A stretch of 48,707 nt of DNA from Flavobacterium sp. A45 (GCF_002001005.1 NZ_MUNX01000068.1:1-48707), one strand, 5' to 3'. Counted from the first letter of the stretch, positions 32,972 through 42,587 are shown. Translations and numbers: made by a program. Notes: generated by a model not told the origin, from the letters alone.

Positions 32972-34321
32972 ATGAAAATTATCAAAATATTATTTCTTTT
33001 TATCTTCTTAATAAGTGCAATCACTTATAGTCAGGAGAAAGACACAACTGTTGTGTTTAAAAAGAGAGTTTTAGAAAGTACCGAAGTTGATTTTTTAGTG
33101 AGTTATTATGATCAGGACGGAACACATTCTGCTGTTTCAGGAGGGATAGGTTCTGAGAAGCTGAATGATTTAGCCACAAATATAGTTGTTGCAATGCCAT
33201 TGAATGAGGATGATGTTTTAACGGTAGATTTAGGTTTGTCTGCTTACTCATCGGCTTCATCCAGTAATATTAATCCATTCGAATCCATAAATAATCCAAC
33301 GCCTTGGCAAGCTTCTTCTGGAGCTTCTGGAAACGATATTTTGATCTCAGCAGTTGCAAATTATACTCACAGCAGCGACGATAGAAATTTTATTTGGAAT
33401 GCCGATGTTTCTGTTTCAAGCGAATACGATTATACATCGGTTGGTTTTGGAGGTGGCGTTACCAAGCTTTTTAACGAAAAGAATACGGAAGTAAGTGTAA
33501 AAGCCAATGTTTATCTTGACCAATGGCAACCAATTTATCCAAAAGAATTTGAGGAAAATGCCTTGAATGGAGTAACAGTTTATGACCAAAACGGAACGGT
33601 TTCTAACGGATATTTACCATCATTTTCGCCTGTAACATCGGTGAACAGAAACTCTTATTCAGCTTCATTTGCTTTTTCCCAAGTGTTGACTAAAAATTTC
33701 CAGTTTTCGGTGTTTTTTGATATATTGCAACAACAAGGATTATTATCGTCACCTTATCACAGAACCTATTTTGCTGATAAACCGCATTTTTATGTAGGTC
33801 AGCCACAATATATCAGTGACTATACAAATCCAAGTAATATTGGTGTTTATGAACTGGCTGATGATATAGAAAGGCTTCCTGATACCCGTTTTAAGCTGCC
33901 AATAGGCGCCCGTTTCAATTATTATATCAATGAACATTTTATTGTAAGAACTTATTATCGTTATTATACTGATGATTGGGATTTAAAAGCGCATACATTC
34001 AATATAGAAGTTCCTGTAAAGATTTCTGACAAATTCACGGCTTATCCAATGTATCGTTATTATACGCAAACCGAAGCCAAGTATTTTGCTCCTTATCAGA
34101 CGCATTTGTCAACAGATAAATATTATACTTCAGATTTTGATTTATCAACATTTTCGGCTAATCAATACGGTTTTGGAGTATCTTACACCGATCTTTTTGC
34201 TAAAGCCAAAATATTTTATTTTGGGATGAAAAATATAGATTTAAGGTTCAACCATTATGTTAGAAGTGATGGATTGACAGCAAATATTGGTACTATTGGT
34301 TTTAAATTTGTATTTCAATAA
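32972..34321 (+). CDS. DUF3570 outer-membrane beta-barrel protein
   Basis: A 449-residue protein with a signal peptide (about 1-21) and a mature part made of alternating strands with aromatic belts, for example FIWNADVSVSSEYDYTSVGF and FIVRTYYRYYTDDWDL. It ends in a C-terminal Phe (FKFVFQ region), typical of outer-membrane barrels. The layout matches DUF3570. It contains an SSGASG segment (115-120) in an N-terminal loop that resembles the S/T-G-A-S/T core of ApbE flavinylation sites. DUF3570 co-occurs with apbE and DUF4266 in Bacteroidota; the function is unknown. Confidence 0.88.
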   Translation: MKIIKILFLFIFLISAITYSQEKDTTVVFKKRVLESTEVDFLVSYYDQDGTHSAVSGGIGSEKLNDLATNIVVAMPLNEDDVLTVDLGLSAYSSASSSNINPFESINNPTPWQASSGASGNDILISAVANYTHSSDDRNFIWNADVSVSSEYDYTSVGFGGGVTKLFNEKNTEVSVKANVYLDQWQPIYPKEFEENALNGVTVYDQNGTVSNGYLPSFSPVTSVNRNSYSASFAFSQVLTKNFQFSVFFDILQQQGLLSSPYHRTYFADKPHFYVGQPQYISDYTNPSNIGVYELADDIERLPDTRFKLPIGARFNYYINEHFIVRTYYRYYTDDWDLKAHTFNIEVPVKISDKFTAYPMYRYYTQTEAKYFAPYQTHLSTDKYYTSDFDLSTFSANQYGFGVSYTDLFAKAKIFYFGMKNIDLRFNHYVRSDGLTANIGTIGFKFVFQ

Positions 34322-34324
34322 AAT

Positions 34325-34993
34325 ATGAAAATTTTAATTGTTGAAGATGAAATCGGAATTGCCAATTTCCTAAAGCAAGGCTTGGAAGAGGAAGGCTATG
34401 AGGTTGTGGTTGCCAATGATGGTAAATCAGGACTCGAAAAGGCACTGAGCCAAAAAATGGATATTATTTTATTGGATTGGATTATGCCTCAGATGCTGGG
34501 GATTGATGTGTGCAAAGAAATCCGAAAGGAAGATTCTAAAACACCTATTTTGTTTTTGACTGCCAAAGATACCATTCAAGAAACTATTGAAGGTTTAAAG
34601 GCCGGAGCCAATGATTATATCAAAAAACCGTTTAGCTTTGATGAATTGGTAGAACGCATCAAAATTCATTTCAGAAATGAAAATCAAAACGATATTCTGA
34701 CACTTGGTAAAATCAAAATTATACAGTCCAAACATCAGGTTATGGCAAATGATCATGAAGTTTCACTTACGCAAAGAGAGTACGAATTGCTTAATTATTT
34801 GATAAAAAACAAAGGCAAAGTGTGTACAAGGAATGAAATTATTAACGATGTTTGGGACATTCATTTTGAATACGATACAGGTGTAATTGATGTTTTTATG
34901 AATGCCATCCGAAAAAAACTTAATTTGAATAAAGAAGAAGATTTGATAAAAACCATCCGTGGTGTAGGCTATATTGCAAACGATATAAATTAA
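34325..34993 (+). CDS. OmpR-family response regulator
   Basis: A 222-residue two-component regulator. The receiver domain has E7, D8, phospho-acceptor D51, T79 and K101; the C-terminal winged helix (about 125-220) has LTQREYELLNYLIKN and VIDVFMNAIRKKL. It begins 3 bases after the DUF3570 stop and is followed at once by its kinase. It is co-transcribed with the redox module and lies upstream of a metal efflux system, so it could regulate either. Targets cannot be deduced from its sequence. Confidence 0.95.
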   Translation: MKILIVEDEIGIANFLKQGLEEEGYEVVVANDGKSGLEKALSQKMDIILLDWIMPQMLGIDVCKEIRKEDSKTPILFLTAKDTIQETIEGLKAGANDYIKKPFSFDELVERIKIHFRNENQNDILTLGKIKIIQSKHQVMANDHEVSLTQREYELLNYLIKNKGKVCTRNEIINDVWDIHFEYDTGVIDVFMNAIRKKLNLNKEEDLIKTIRGVGYIANDIN

Positions 34994-34997
34994 ATTG

Positions 34998-36377
34998 ATG
35001 TTTTCATTCTCTTATAAAAACAGAATTGCGTTTAACTATATTCTCAGCACTGGGCTACTGATATCGGTAGTTTTTTGTGCTATATATACGATCACTTTAT
35101 ATAGTATCAACAAACATATAAATGATGATATTAAAGAAGAATCCAGTGAATATTTAGAGCAAATTGAAATTGACAGCAATAATGCGTATCTGATTCAAGT
35201 TAATCAATGGAGGGAATCGGATAATAATAGAGTCAACGTAAATCCTGTTTTTGTACAGTTTTTTGACAATGAAAATAAATTAATTGATAAGTCACCCAAT
35301 CTAAAAGGATTTCAACTGAAATTGCACAAACACGAAAAAGACAATCAATTTGTAGATTCTTATTTAAATAAAAAACCAATCAGGCAAATACAAATTCCAC
35401 TTTTTGATAAAGGCAAAAAAATAGGTTACCTTTTTGTGGCAATGTCCTTAGATGAAGCAACATTAATCTTGACTAATCTTAGAAATACGCTTTTTATAAC
35501 CTTCCCTTTAATTTTAGTACTCTTGTTTTTTATTGCCAGACTCATTGCGGGACGCAGCATAAAACCAGTAACTCTAATTACCGAAACTTCCCGTACAATT
35601 ACAAAAGACAACTTGAAAGACAGAATTGTTTTACCTCAAAATAAGGATGAATTATACGTGCTTTCCAAGACTATCAATGATTTGCTGGATCGAATAGAAA
35701 ATGCAGTCGAGAGGGAAAAACAATTCACTTCCGATGCTTCTCACGAGTTGAGAACACCTCTGACAGTTTTAAAAGGAACTTTGGAAGTTTTGATACGCAA
35801 ACCAAGAAGCAAGGCTGAATACGAAGAGAAAATTAATTTTAGTATTTCAGAAGTGAATCGTTTGAATAATTTAGTGGATCAATTGCTTTTGTTGGCCCGA
35901 TTCGAAAATCATAAGCAAAGTTTACGTATTGAAAAAATCTATTTGAATGCCATAATTCTCAACGCTCTAACTTTATTTTCAAGTAAAATAAAAGATAAAC
36001 AAGTCCAAGTTTTATATGATTTTTCAAAGGATTATTATATAAAATCAGATAATTATTTAGTCAGTATAATTATTAGTAATCTAATATCAAATGCCTTAAA
36101 ATATTCAAGTCAAGAAGGTAAAGTGGTCATTAGTCTTTCCAAAAATGGGTCAAAAACAATTTGCTCTATAACCGATAATGGAATTGGGATTGCTCAGGAA
36201 GATATTGATAAAATATTTAATCCATTTTATAGATCAGATGCAACAAATCATCCTGATATTAAAGGTTCTGGTTTAGGATTATCGATTGTAAAGAAAATTT
36301 GTCAACTGCTTCATGTAGGTATTGAAGTTAAAAGCATTGTTAATCAAGGAACAACAATAGTTTTGACTTTTGATTAA
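34998..36377 (+). CDS. Sensor histidine kinase
   Basis: A 459-residue membrane kinase with two transmembrane segments (about 10-32 and 165-185), a periplasmic sensor of about 130 residues, a HAMP-like linker (IKPVTLITETSRTIT), an H box ASHELRTPLTVLKGTLE, and an ATPase domain with NLISNALKYS, DNGIGI and GSGLGLSI. The ATG at 34998 is one codon after an in-frame TTG. The organisation is like CusS-type metal sensors, but I see no clear metal ligand cluster in the sensor domain. It forms a pair with the preceding regulator. Confidence 0.92.
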   Translation: MFSFSYKNRIAFNYILSTGLLISVVFCAIYTITLYSINKHINDDIKEESSEYLEQIEIDSNNAYLIQVNQWRESDNNRVNVNPVFVQFFDNENKLIDKSPNLKGFQLKLHKHEKDNQFVDSYLNKKPIRQIQIPLFDKGKKIGYLFVAMSLDEATLILTNLRNTLFITFPLILVLLFFIARLIAGRSIKPVTLITETSRTITKDNLKDRIVLPQNKDELYVLSKTINDLLDRIENAVEREKQFTSDASHELRTPLTVLKGTLEVLIRKPRSKAEYEEKINFSISEVNRLNNLVDQLLLLARFENHKQSLRIEKIYLNAIILNALTLFSSKIKDKQVQVLYDFSKDYYIKSDNYLVSIIISNLISNALKYSSQEGKVVISLSKNGSKTICSITDNGIGIAQEDIDKIFNPFYRSDATNHPDIKGSGLGLSIVKKICQLLHVGIEVKSIVNQGTTIVLTFD

Positions 36378-36490
36378 AGTTATTAATTGGATTTTAGTTT
36401 TATAAATATTATTTCCAGTTAATACCATTTATTAAGTCATTGATAAGTTTATTTTAATCAGTTCCTAAGTTTTCCCTGATCATTTTAACT

Positions 36491-36498
36491 TATTTTTG
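36491..36498 (+). promoter_or_regulatory. Candidate -7 box of the czcA-like operon
   Basis: TATTTTTG matches TAnnTTTG; a poor -33 (TTTC at 36470-36473, spacer 17) is upstream. It gives the pump operon its own start about 15 bases before the ATG at 36520. The 119-base gap after the kinase shows no terminator. Confidence 0.5.
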
Positions 36499-36519
36499 TA
36501 TAAAATAAATAGGGTTAAA

Positions 36520-39500
36520 ATGCTAGAAAAAATTATAGCTTTCAGTTTAAAAAATAAGGCAGTTGTTTTGCTTTTTACGGCTTCTGTATTGGGATTTGGA
36601 TTATTTTCAGTTTTCCAGATTTCTATTGGAGCTGTTCCTGATGTTACCAATAATCAGGTTCAGGTAATTACAACTTCACGAAACCTTTCTACACAAGATA
36701 TTGAGCAGTTTATTACGTATCCTGTCGAAATTGAAATGGCTAATTTACCTGGTGTCGAAGAGATTCGTTCGATATCAAAATTTGGGTTGTCCGTTGTAAC
36801 TATTGTTTTTAATGATGATATCGGAACCTATCTTCCTAGACAATTGATTGCCGAAAAAATTAAATCTGCTTCTGAAAAAATCCCACAAGGTTTTGGAGTG
36901 CCAGAGATGGGGCCAATTACAACAGGTTTGGGGGAAATTTATCAATATACCTTGGAGGTAAAACCAGAGTATAAAAACCAATATTCGGTTACTGATTTAA
37001 GAACACTGCAGGATTGGGTTGTAAAAAGACAGCTTTCAGGAATAAAAGGAGTTGTGGAAATTAATACTTGGGGAGGTTTCCTAAAACAGTATGAAGTTGC
37101 TATTGTTCCTTCCCGTTTGAAAGCCATGAATATTACAATGGCAGACGTTTTTACCGCATTGGAAAAAAATAATAGTATTGCTGGTGGAGCCTACATCGAG
37201 AAAGTGAATCAAAGTTATTTTATTCGTGGTGAAGGAAAGGTGAATTCTATTTTGGATATAGAAAATATCGTAGTAAATAACACTAATGGAATTCCTATTT
37301 ATATAAAAAATGTAGCTCAAGTTCGCTTTAGTCATGCTAATCGGTTTGGGGCTATTACCGGTAATGGGGAAGGAGAAAAAGTCCTCGGCCAGGTAATGAT
37401 GTTAAAGGATGCCAATTCAAAACAGGTAATTAGTGCTGTAAAAGAAAGAGTAGCACAAATTCAGAAAACATTGCCAAAGGGCGTTTATATCAATGGTTTT
37501 CTGGAACGTAGCGAATTGGTTGGAAAAACCACTTTCACGGTTGCCGAAAATTTGATTTTGGGTTGTCTTATCGTGATTTTTGTTGTGGTTCTTTTGTTGG
37601 GTAATTGGCGTTCAGGCTTGGTGGTTGCTTCAGTAATTCCGTTGTGTTTACTATTTGCGATTTCATTTATGAATGTTTTCGGAATTGACGCTAATTTGAT
37701 GAGTTTGGGGGCAATAGATTTTGGAATTATCATTGATGGTGCTGTAATTATCGTCGAATTTATTGCTTTTCAAATAGCTGGTAAATCGGCAGATTTGGTT
37801 GGTTTGACAAAAGAAGATAGACAATTGGAAATTGACCAAATCACGTTTAAGAGCGCTTCCAAGATGATGAATTCTGCTATTTTCGGACAGCTTATTATTC
37901 TAATTGTATTTATCCCGATTTTATCTTTAACAGGAATTGAAGGTAAAATGTTTAAACCGATGGCAATGACTTTCAGTTTTGCTTTATTGGGAGCAATGAT
38001 TTTCTGTTTTACCTATGTTCCTGTGGTTTCTTCTTTGTTTTTGAAACCTACAAAGGAAAATCCAAATTCAATATCATCTAAACTGATTCAAACATTAAAT
38101 TCTTGGTATGTACCAGTAATTACTTGGGCATTGCACAATACGAAAAAAGTACTTTATGGTTCATTGGCGCTTTTGGTTTTTGCAATAGCATTATTTTCTA
38201 CAATGGGAGCCGAGTTTATTCCAACGCTTGATGAAGGCGATTTTGTGATTCAGCCCGTCTTGAAAACCGGAACATCTTTGTCGAAAACCATAGCAACTAC
38301 TACCAAAATTGAAAAAATTATTTTAAAAAACTTTCCCGAAGTAGATCAGGTAGTAAGCAGGATAGGAGCAGCCGAAGTTCCCACAGACCCAATGTCGATG
38401 GAGGAAAGCGATATTATTGTGAAACTGAAACCTAAATCCGAATGGGTTTCGGCTTCGAGTAAAGATGAATTGGCTGATAAAATAAAAACAGCTATTACAG
38501 CTCAAATTCCAAATATGGAAGTCGAATTCACGCAGCCCATTGAAATGCGGTTCAACGAGTTGGTTTCTGGAACTCGCTCGGATGTGGCTATTAAAGTTTT
38601 TGGAGAAGATCTGAATGTTTTGGCTCAAAAAGGGCATGAAATTGAGAAAGCAATCAAAAATGTAGCAGGAGCTTCGGATGTTATTATCGAAAAAACAGCA
38701 GGTTTACCGCAAATGTTTGTACAATATGACCGATCCAAAATTGCAAGATACGGACTCAACATTGCCGATTTGAATGATATGATTGCATTGAGTTTTGCAG
38801 GGAAAACCGTTGGTAATGTTTTTGAAGGTGAAAAACGATTTGATATGGTGGTTCGTTTGGCTGAGTCCAATCGTCATGATATTGAGGATTTGAGGAATTT
38901 ATATGTTTCAGTACCAAATGGGCAACAAATTCCATTGAGTGAATTGGCCAAAATCGAATATACGGAAGGTCCTGCCAAAATTTCAAGAGATAATACTAAT
39001 AGAAGAATTGTGGTTGGAGTTAATGTTAGAAATCGTGATTTGCAAAGCGTAGTAACCGATATTCAGAAAATTGTTGATACCAAAATTAAACTCCCGCCGG
39101 GATATTATGTGGAATATGGCGGACAGTTTGAGAACCTCAATAGTGCCAAAGCCCGTTTGGCTATAGCTGTTCCAATCGCTTTAGTTTTGATATTTATACT
39201 CTTGCATTTTGCTTTTGGCTCTATAAAAGAAGCTATGATGGTCTACTCAGCGATTCCTCTTTCGGCCGTTGGGGGAATATTGTTTTTGTGGATTCGCGAT
39301 TTGCCTTTCAGTATTTCGGCAGGGGTTGGTTTTATTGCGCTTTTTGGAATCGCAGTGCTGAACGGAATAGTGCTTATCGAACATTTTAAGGAACTCAAAC
39401 ATAAAGGAATGACAGATATAGATGAATTGATTTTAAAAGGAACTACCGACAGATTACGTCCGGTTTTGTTAACAGCTGCCGCTGCGGCTTTAGGTTTCCT

Positions 39501-40851
39501 TCCAATGGCTATCTCATCTTCTGCAGGAGCCGAGGTTCAAAAACCATTGGCTACGGTTGTTATTGGAGGCCTTTTTACAGCCACAATATTAACTATGATT
39601 GTTTTGCCAATTTTGTATAAGGTTTTGGATGAAAAAGAAGGTAAAAAGCCAAAATTCAAATTGCATAAATCAACTCTTATTATCTTGATGTTGCTGAGTA
39701 CTTCATTGTCATTTTCCCAAAATAATAATCCCGAATTGGATAGTTTGGTAGCAAAAGCCTTGAAAAACAACAAAGAAATGAAAGCTGCTCAGCTTCATGT
39801 CCAGCGTATGGAGGAGAATACAAAAACAGCTTATTCCTTTGATAAAACCAATTTGTACTATAGTTATGACCAAAATAATTTAGCGTTTAACAATGAACCA
39901 CTAAAAGTATTCGGCGTACAACAAAAATTTGAATTTCCAACCGTTTATGGTGCCCAGAAAAAGGTTTATAATTCAGAATATGAAAAGGAAAAAGCTAATT
40001 ATGATATTCAAAAAATGAAACTTTCTTTGGAGGTTTCAAAGGTGTATCAGCATATTGTTTTTTTACAAAATAAAAAGAAACTGTACGTGTATTTGGATAG
40101 TTTGTACCATAATTTTTCGAACGCAAGCGGAAGAAAGTTTGAATTAGGAGAAACTAATTATCTTGAAAAAATTACAGCCGAATCAAAATTCAGACACATT
40201 AGATCAAAACTTTCTCAAATCGAGAGTGACAAAAGAGCGCAGTATGAAATTTTATATTCATTGATTCAGACAGATGAAAAGATTATGATTAATAGTAACC
40301 AAATTAAACCGCTTGAAAAAAACAAAAACGATGTTTTAAAAAGCTATTACAGCACTTATTTGAATAGCATCACCACTGTTTACGAAAATCAAGTGAAACT
40401 AAGAAAACAAAATTGGTTGCCAGATATTAATATTGATTATTTTCAAGGGAAAAACAGTGGGTTAACCCAGTCTTTGTATGGATTTCAAGTTGGTTTAGCA
40501 ATTCCTGTTTTATTTTCTGGAACGGTGTCTAAAACGAAAGTGGCTCAGCTCGAACTGCAAAGCTGGGAACAAAAGAAACAAAATGAGGAACGAAAAATAG
40601 ATACCTATATGGCGCAAAAAAATGAAGAACTAACAAAATACCAAGAGGCGCTTAATTACTATAATCAATACGGAAAAAAGTTATCCGAAGAGATTCTCAA
40701 AGTTGCCAATAAAAGCTATAAACAAGGAGAAATTGATTTTTTTCAATACATTCAAAGTTTAGAAAATGCGACTACCATTCAGATTGAACATCTTGATACC
40801 ATTTTGCAGTTCAATATAACTCAATTGGATTTTCAATATCTTAATTTTTAA
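36520..40851 (+). CDS. Heavy-metal RND pump fused to TolC-like outer-membrane domain
   Basis: A fusion of 1443 residues. Residues 1-1040 are a CusA/CzcA-type proton-driven pump: N-terminal MLEKIIAFSLKNK, IGAVPDVTNNQVQV, and the TM4 proton-relay block GAIDFGIIIDG (397-407, with D400 and D406), and twelve membrane segments. Residues 1048-1067 form a second signal-peptide-like segment (LIILMLLSTSLSFSQ), followed by a coiled-coil-rich TolC/CzcC-like domain (about 1068-1443). The fusion is known in Bacteroidota. Metal specificity cannot be told. The start at 36496 (TTG) lies in the promoter box, so ATG 36520 is used. The adaptor gene follows 10 bases later. Confidence 0.93.
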   Translation: MLEKIIAFSLKNKAVVLLFTASVLGFGLFSVFQISIGAVPDVTNNQVQVITTSRNLSTQDIEQFITYPVEIEMANLPGVEEIRSISKFGLSVVTIVFNDDIGTYLPRQLIAEKIKSASEKIPQGFGVPEMGPITTGLGEIYQYTLEVKPEYKNQYSVTDLRTLQDWVVKRQLSGIKGVVEINTWGGFLKQYEVAIVPSRLKAMNITMADVFTALEKNNSIAGGAYIEKVNQSYFIRGEGKVNSILDIENIVVNNTNGIPIYIKNVAQVRFSHANRFGAITGNGEGEKVLGQVMMLKDANSKQVISAVKERVAQIQKTLPKGVYINGFLERSELVGKTTFTVAENLILGCLIVIFVVVLLLGNWRSGLVVASVIPLCLLFAISFMNVFGIDANLMSLGAIDFGIIIDGAVIIVEFIAFQIAGKSADLVGLTKEDRQLEIDQITFKSASKMMNSAIFGQLIILIVFIPILSLTGIEGKMFKPMAMTFSFALLGAMIFCFTYVPVVSSLFLKPTKENPNSISSKLIQTLNSWYVPVITWALHNTKKVLYGSLALLVFAIALFSTMGAEFIPTLDEGDFVIQPVLKTGTSLSKTIATTTKIEKIILKNFPEVDQVVSRIGAAEVPTDPMSMEESDIIVKLKPKSEWVSASSKDELADKIKTAITAQIPNMEVEFTQPIEMRFNELVSGTRSDVAIKVFGEDLNVLAQKGHEIEKAIKNVAGASDVIIEKTAGLPQMFVQYDRSKIARYGLNIADLNDMIALSFAGKTVGNVFEGEKRFDMVVRLAESNRHDIEDLRNLYVSVPNGQQIPLSELAKIEYTEGPAKISRDNTNRRIVVGVNVRNRDLQSVVTDIQKIVDTKIKLPPGYYVEYGGQFENLNSAKARLAIAVPIALVLIFILLHFAFGSIKEAMMVYSAIPLSAVGGILFLWIRDLPFSISAGVGFIALFGIAVLNGIVLIEHFKELKHKGMTDIDELILKGTTDRLRPVLLTAAAAALGFLPMAISSSAGAEVQKPLATVVIGGLFTATILTMIVLPILYKVLDEKEGKKPKFKLHKSTLIILMLLSTSLSFSQNNNPELDSLVAKALKNNKEMKAAQLHVQRMEENTKTAYSFDKTNLYYSYDQNNLAFNNEPLKVFGVQQKFEFPTVYGAQKKVYNSEYEKEKANYDIQKMKLSLEVSKVYQHIVFLQNKKKLYVYLDSLYHNFSNASGRKFELGETNYLEKITAESKFRHIRSKLSQIESDKRAQYEILYSLIQTDEKIMINSNQIKPLEKNKNDVLKSYYSTYLNSITTVYENQVKLRKQNWLPDINIDYFQGKNSGLTQSLYGFQVGLAIPVLFSGTVSKTKVAQLELQSWEQKKQNEERKIDTYMAQKNEELTKYQEALNYYNQYGKKLSEEILKVANKSYKQGEIDFFQYIQSLENATTIQIEHLDTILQFNITQLDFQYLNF

Positions 40852-40861
40852 ATTTAAATAA

Positions 40862-41977
40862 ATGAAAAGAATTATATACGCCCTACTATTTACATCATTA
40901 TTTTTTTCTTGTAAGGAAGCAAAGAATGAAGAAGAAACGCCAAAAGAGGATGGATTAATTATGGTAACTAAGCAACAGTTTCAATCTTCTGGGATGCAAA
41001 TCACTTCACCCACCGAGCAGAATTTTAATGTAATTGTAAAATGTTCCGGAAAAATCGATGTTCCTCCACAGAATAGAGCACAGATTACAACTTTTATTGG
41101 TGGATACGTTAAGTCAACCCGTCTTTTGGTTGGAGATAAAGTAACCAAAGGGCAAGCCCTATTGACTTTGCAAAACACTGAATTTTTGGATATTCAAAAA
41201 GAATACCTGGAAGTCGCTGAACAAATTAATTATTTGAAATCGGAATACGAGCGTCAAAAAACATTGTATGATGAGAAAATTTCTTCGCAAAAAAACTATT
41301 TGAAAGCAGAGAGTGATTACCGTAAAACAAAAGCAATGTATCAAAGCTTACGTGAAAAATTATTAATGCTCAACATTAATCCTGCTCAAGTTGAAAAAGG
41401 TAAATTAACTTCGGTAATTACTATTTATTCACCAATTTCTGGTGATATTGTTATAATGAATGCTAATGTTGGAATGCCAATTGCACCTTCAGATGTAATA
41501 TTGGAAATTGTGGATACCCAGCATTTACATTTGGAGCTGGCTGTTTTTGAAAAAGATATTTTGAGGGTAAAAGAAGGTCAGATAATCGAATTTACAGTGC
41601 CTGAAGCAGCCAAAGAAATGTTTAAAGCCGAAGTTCATTTGGTTGGAAAATCCATTGAAGGCAATGACAGAACCATAAATGTACATGGACATTTGGATGA
41701 CAATATTAAGCAAAAATTATTGACAGGAATGTTTGTTGAGGCAGGAATATTGGTTGATAAAAAAAAGGGTTTGGCAATTCCTATTGATGCTTTGATCACA
41801 GAAGACAATAAAAGTTTCGTACTTTTATTAGATAGCTCCAAAAAGGAGTATTCTTTTAAAAAAGTCAAAATTTCAATTGGTGAAAAATCCGAAAAATATG
41901 TAGAAATAATCCCAGATAGTGAAATTAATGCTTCTTCAAAAATTTTGACCAAAGGGGTATTTGACATTGCAAATTGA
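40862..41977 (+). CDS. RND efflux periplasmic adaptor lipoprotein (CusB/CzcB type)
   Basis: A 371-residue membrane-fusion protein that would link the RND pump to its outer-membrane channel. It has a lipobox LFFSC (C17), a lipoyl-like and barrel-sandwich region with VPPQNRAQITTFIGGYVKST, a helical hairpin (about 110-170; EQINYLKSEYERQ), and a beta-barrel and membrane-proximal part. SPISGDIVIMNANVGM is the returning lipoyl half. No N-terminal metal-binding His-rich stretch is present. It is 10 bases downstream of the pump, in the same operon. Confidence 0.92.
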   Translation: MKRIIYALLFTSLFFSCKEAKNEEETPKEDGLIMVTKQQFQSSGMQITSPTEQNFNVIVKCSGKIDVPPQNRAQITTFIGGYVKSTRLLVGDKVTKGQALLTLQNTEFLDIQKEYLEVAEQINYLKSEYERQKTLYDEKISSQKNYLKAESDYRKTKAMYQSLREKLLMLNINPAQVEKGKLTSVITIYSPISGDIVIMNANVGMPIAPSDVILEIVDTQHLHLELAVFEKDILRVKEGQIIEFTVPEAAKEMFKAEVHLVGKSIEGNDRTINVHGHLDDNIKQKLLTGMFVEAGILVDKKKGLAIPIDALITEDNKSFVLLLDSSKKEYSFKKVKISIGEKSEKYVEIIPDSEINASSKILTKGVFDIAN

Positions 41978-42069
41978 TATTGTCCACAATTTTATAAATG
42001 GCAGAAAACATTCTGTTTTATTCCATAAACTCATTTAAAAAACTTTTAATCATTAAATCAAATTTAGTT

Positions 42070-42564
42070 ATGAACGATGCACATTTACACATGGTAGTTA
42101 ACCATTTTCCAATTATTGGAATCATTTTTGGATTTGGAATTTTAATTGTTGGCTTGATTTTGAAAAATAAAACATTGATAAATACATCATATGTATTGTT
42201 CATAGTTGCAGCTATTTTCGGCGCATTTAGTATGGGAACCGGGGACGGAGCAGAGGAATTGGTTGAAGATATGCCGAATATAGGAAAACAGATTATTCAC
42301 GAGCACGAAGAATTGGCCGAAAAATTAGCCATATTGCTTTATGTTTTGGCTGGATTATCGCTTGCAGGTTTGTATTTGAACTTTAAAAAACATTCAAAAG
42401 CAAAGCCACTTTCTTTTTTGATATTGAGTGTTGTAACTGTCGGATTATTTTTAGTTCAAAAAGTTGGTACTTCAGGAGGAGAAATTCGTCACACCGAAAT
42501 AAGAGCAAATGAGAATACAACGGTTAATGGTTCAGTAAAACAATCAGAAGAACACGAAGATTAG
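42070..42564 (+). CDS. DUF2231-like membrane protein
   Basis: A 164-residue inner-membrane protein with four hydrophobic segments and a basic or acidic C-terminal tail. It starts MNDAHLHMVVNHFPIIG, the DUF2231 opening with histidines, and has GAFSMGTGDGAEELVED and HEHEELAEKLAI with further His and Glu, possible metal or heme ligands. A longer frame begins at ATG 41998, but its first 24 residues look unrelated and the conserved start is at 42070. It probably belongs to the pump operon. Role in metal handling is inferred only from position. Confidence 0.8.
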   Translation: MNDAHLHMVVNHFPIIGIIFGFGILIVGLILKNKTLINTSYVLFIVAAIFGAFSMGTGDGAEELVEDMPNIGKQIIHEHEELAEKLAILLYVLAGLSLAGLYLNFKKHSKAKPLSFLILSVVTVGLFLVQKVGTSGGEIRHTEIRANENTTVNGSVKQSEEHED

Positions 42565-42587
42565 GTTTGTGATTTAAAAAATTATAA

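Noticed and set aside
41635..41967. A 110-codon frame antisense to the adaptor gene
   Set aside because: A shadow frame with no domain, and the sense gene is conserved.
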